Assembly: GCA_017306865.1 (NCBI GenBank)
Contig: JAFKHH010000013.1
Span: forward strand, 620,001-684,000
Length of the DNA stretch: 64,000 bases
Reading direction: 5' to 3'
From: Filimonas sp.
GTDB lineage: Bacteria > Bacteroidota > Bacteroidia > Chitinophagales > Chitinophagaceae
Under the pieces are notes generated by a model. It saw nothing but the letters and a program-made list of their open reading frames with translations, ran no database searches and had not been told where the DNA came from. Shown in pieces: positions 61,922 through 64,000 of the stretch; within the stretch, counting starts at the first letter, position 1; every line of letters begins with the position of its first letter. The position numbers were made by a program, and so were the translations under genes.

Positions 61922-62353
61922 TTGTACAAACTACTCGTTGTTCTCTACGTCACTTGTTTTGGTTTATACCTGTTGTTTTCGCGCCAGCCAGATTTTTTTG
62001 ATGGTGAAAGAACACCTGCTATTATTCATTTTGCTAAAGACAGTACCGGTAAGGAAAAGCCGTTTGCGGTCTTCTCTCTCGGCAAAACAGAACAACGTGT
62101 AGATGCCTCTTATCTTTTCAGGAGCTACCAGGAGGGGGAAAAGGTGCAGGTTATTTATGAAACCTCACAGCCTCAATATGCAGCGGTATATAGCTGGTGG
62201 GGGTATGGCATTACGTGGGGGGAACTGGTTGGCTCTGTTGTGTTGCTGTTGGTCGCGTTCCAGGCGGCTGTGCAAATAACCAAACACCCGGACCCGCAAG
62301 CTATAATAGACCAGGAAGAGAAATTGCCCAAACGAAGAAAGTATTCCAATTAG
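61922..62353 (+). CDS. Two-helix membrane protein (DUF3592-like)
   Basis: 143 residues with membrane helices at about 2-18 (YKLLVVLYVTCFGLYLL) and about 98-118 (WGELVGSVVLLLVAFQAAV), and a periplasmic segment between them containing the DUF3592-type pattern: SLGKTEQRVDASYLFRSYQE with GEKVQVIYETSQPQYAAVYS. DUF3592 proteins have no known function. The start is TTG 61922 (MYKLLVVL). The next small membrane protein gene begins 28 bp after the stop. Confidence 0.75.
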   Translation: MYKLLVVLYVTCFGLYLLFSRQPDFFDGERTPAIIHFAKDSTGKEKPFAVFSLGKTEQRVDASYLFRSYQEGEKVQVIYETSQPQYAAVYSWWGYGITWGELVGSVVLLLVAFQAAVQITKHPDPQAIIDQEEKLPKRRKYSN

Positions 62354-62381
62354 CATTTATTTTTGAGGATAAACAGCATTG

Positions 62382-62711
62382 ATGCGTACGATCACACTTC
62401 TCGTTATTTCTAATATATTCATGACGTTTGCCTGGTACTGGCACCTGAAAGAAAAAGGCGTTCCCTTATGGAAGGCCATTGTCATAAGCTGGGGCATCGC
62501 ATTTTTTGAATATTGCCTGACGGTGCCTGCCAATCGCATTGGCTTTGCCTCTGGCTGGAATGGGTTTCAATTAAAGATTGTACAGGAGGTAATTACGCTG
62601 ATCGTATTTAGTGTATTTGCGGTCTGGTACCTGAAAGAGCCTTTTCACTGGAAATACTTAATAAGCTTCTGTTTTATTCTTGGCGCAGTGTATTTCGCGT
62701 TTAAAAAATAA
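62382..62711 (+). CDS. DMT-superfamily small membrane protein (DUF486)
   Basis: 109 residues with four membrane helices: TLLVISNIFMTFAWYWHLKE, LWKAIVISWGIAFFEYCLTV, IVQEVITLIVFSVFAVWYL and WKYLISFCFILGAVYFAF. The short PANRIGF motif in the second loop and PLWKAI are characteristic of the DUF486 branch of DMT-like proteins. Members may be half-sized transporters; none is characterised to my knowledge. Start ATG 62382. Probably co-transcribed with the preceding gene. Confidence 0.88.
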   Translation: MRTITLLVISNIFMTFAWYWHLKEKGVPLWKAIVISWGIAFFEYCLTVPANRIGFASGWNGFQLKIVQEVITLIVFSVFAVWYLKEPFHWKYLISFCFILGAVYFAFKK

Positions 62712-63114
62712 GGTGTTTACGTGAATCGTGAGACGACAGTCGTGAATGGCTTACTTATCATCGATTCCTGACTACTCTGTTGGGACAAGTATTCTCCACC
62801 TACAAATGGAAAGACCTATAAGGTTTCGGAAAACCTTATAGGTCTTTTAGTAACTCATACTGCAACAGAAGTATTCACGTCTCACGATAAAAAAAAGGGG
62901 CGTACTGTGGACACAGAACACCCTCTATTTAACCCTGCTGCATAAAAAAGTTGTGTGTTGCCACACTATAATAATTTCTGGTATATGTTTTTTGCTGTAT
63001 TAGAACTTGAAAAAGAAGGAGTTGTTTTGTCTCATGCGCTTTTTCAGGGTATAAGACTTGGGGCTAATCAGAAAGTTTAATCGGTGAAATAAAAAATTGA
63101 AGATTTTTTAAAAT
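62712..63114. repeat. Convergent spacer with word repeats and a family B hairpin
   Basis: AATCGTGAGACGACAGTCGTG words (62724 onwards) resemble those at 45992 and 18918. A perfect 17-bp hairpin AAAGACCTATAAGGTTT (62810-62826 with 62831-62847, loop CGGA) is the fourth family B member in the window. From about 62900 to 63114 I see nothing else. Confidence 0.6.
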
Positions 63115-63146
63115 AAAAAACCCCGTTTTGTAACGAGGCTTTTTTA
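63115..63146 (-). terminator. Terminator after the RlmK/L gene
   Basis: AAAAAACCCCGTT and AACGAGGCTTTTTT form a stem with a mismatch, T-rich on both strands, just past the minus-strand stop at 63149. Confidence 0.7.
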
Positions 63147-63148
63147 TA

Positions 63149-64000
63149 TTATTTTTTTATATAATAACACCAGCGTTTTAGCTTTCCTTCAAAATCAAAT
63201 GGGGTAGTAGCACGGGTAATGTCTTTGATAGATGCTGCTTTAATGTCTCCTTCGTCTAAAATGAATTTGGTATAGTTGGTACTAAAATATAGTACACCGC
63301 CCGGAGACAAAGCATGTAAAACATCATTGATCAGTTCTGCGTGATCCCGCTGAATGTCAAGAATGTCTTTCATACGTTTACTGTTGCTGAAAGTAGGCGG
63401 GTCCATTACAACCAGGTCAAAGCTGTTGGGTTGTAATGTCTTTAGATACTGCTTACAATCTGCATGTATGAAATGATATTTTGCAGGATCTTTCAGGCGA
63501 TTGATCGCAAAGTTGTCTTCTCCCCAGCTAAGATAGGTTTTGGAAAGGTCTACTGATGTTACAGCCGATGCGCCTGCTGCCGCTGCATATACAGAGAATG
63601 AACCTGTATAGCAAAACAGGTTGAGCATGCGCTTGTCTTTTACTTCGTCAAAGACCATTTTGCGGGTGATGCGATGGTCTAGGAACAAGCCGGTATCGAG
63701 ATAGTCGGTCAGGTTTACGAGAAATTTTAAACCATTTTCTTCTACTGTGAAGAATTCTTTTTCTACACCGATCTTTTCATACTGATTTTCGCTGCGGTGC
63801 GACATGCGTTTGCGTTCACGTGCATAAATGTTCTCTACAGGCACGTTCAATAATTCACCTATTACAGCAATACATTCCTGTAACCATACATCATGTTCTT
63901 CGTCTTCCATGCCATGTCTGCGCAGGTATTCTGCCAGGTATATTTTGTCTTCGTAAAATTCTATACAGAAAGGAAACTCCGGAAGGTCATGATCATATAC
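63149..64000 (-). CDS. rlmL: RlmK/RlmL-type 23S rRNA (guanine) methyltransferase, 3' part
   Basis: Partial gene reading in from the window edge; 283 residues of the C-terminal part are seen. YDHDLPEFPFCIEFYEDKIY at the window edge and SENQYEKIGVEKEFFTVEEN are the linker to the RlmK-type domain, followed by DTGLFLDHRITRKMVFDEVK, the SAM motif LNLFCYTGSFSVYAAAAG, the acidic SVDLSKTYLSWGEDNFAIN and the catalytic-region VVMDPPTFSNSKRMKDILD. In E. coli RlmKL this half makes m7G2069 and the other half m2G2445. Whether the N-terminal half is fused here is not visible. The in-frame ATG at 63910 is internal. Confidence 0.92.
   Translation of the reverse strand, partial: VYDHDLPEFPFCIEFYEDKIYLAEYLRRHGMEDEEHDVWLQECIAVIGELLNVPVENIYARERKRMSHRSENQYEKIGVEKEFFTVEENGLKFLVNLTDYLDTGLFLDHRITRKMVFDEVKDKRMLNLFCYTGSFSVYAAAAGASAVTSVDLSKTYLSWGEDNFAINRLKDPAKYHFIHADCKQYLKTLQPNSFDLVVMDPPTFSNSKRMKDILDIQRDHAELINDVLHALSPGGVLYFSTNYTKFILDEGDIKAASIKDITRATTPFDFEGKLKRWCYYIKK

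Overview
The window reads as chromosome of a Bacteroidota bacterium, most likely of the Chitinophagaceae/Chitinophagales (family-level placement is inference). Pointers are a SusC/SusD pair run by an ECF sigma/FecR cascade, a PorP/SprF-type protein of the type IX secretion/gliding system, many short lipoproteins with S-C or G-C lipoboxes, TAnnTTTG-like promoter boxes instead of E. coli-type ones, and frequent TTG starts. I see no rRNA, tRNA, CRISPR array, transposase or prophage genes.

Layout. 1-2971: 3' part of the proline-catabolic dehydrogenase PruA, a PH/SHOCT protein and a secreted thioredoxin-like protein. 3153-15760: a polysaccharide utilisation locus: ECF sigma, FecR anti-sigma, STN-bearing SusC, SusD, two tandem GH28 enzymes and a GH92 mannosidase, with a 360-bp palindromic element between susD and the first GH28 gene. 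15853-24434: FKBP isomerase, pyrR-pyrB-coaD, a secreted protein of unknown function, a FAD monooxygenase, a duplicated lipoprotein pair and a hotdog thioesterase. 24583-31822: trehalose metabolism (GH15 enzyme convergent with a fused OtsA-OtsB), a Nudix hydrolase, pyrE, a secreted HMA-like protein and a DUF4386 membrane protein. 32017-34445: a LEA-type lipoprotein, then a gene-poor AT-rich island with a 3 x 120-bp tandem repeat and a lone WbqC-like gene. 34446-45376: PorP/SprF, VOC protein, a BlaI/BlaR1-type regulator pair, an MscS channel, a sterol-desaturase-like hydroxylase, small lipoproteins and a membrane pyrophosphatase. 45523-55752: a candidate short RNA, LLM flavin oxidoreductase, NAD(P)HX repair enzyme, class C-like serine hydrolase, GlmU-like protein, tpiA and lepA. 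56198-61388: a second ECF sigma module with a short membrane protein (probable anti-sigma), a DUF4097-like surface protein and a TonB-dependent barrel. 61922-64000: two small membrane proteins and the 3' part of an RlmK/L rRNA methyltransferase.

The most unusual aspect is the intergenic DNA. Nearly every longer gap holds palindromic or word-like repeats from several families. One is a MITE-like element of about 360-384 bp with terminal inverted repeats, present three times and each time co-oriented with the flanking genes. Another is a frame of inverted CAATGTCGTTGAA ends with variable cargo. Others include hairpins made of AATGGTTATATTGTT-like arms, GTACGATGT words and perfect ACCTATAAGG/ACCTGACAGG hairpins. 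Several form plausible bidirectional terminators at convergent gene ends.

Functionally, the PUL would sense and import pectin- or mannose-containing glycans. Trehalose synthesis and breakdown, MscS and the proton or sodium pyrophosphatase fit osmotic and energy homeostasis. pyrR, pyrB and pyrE are pyrimidine genes dispersed rather than in one operon.
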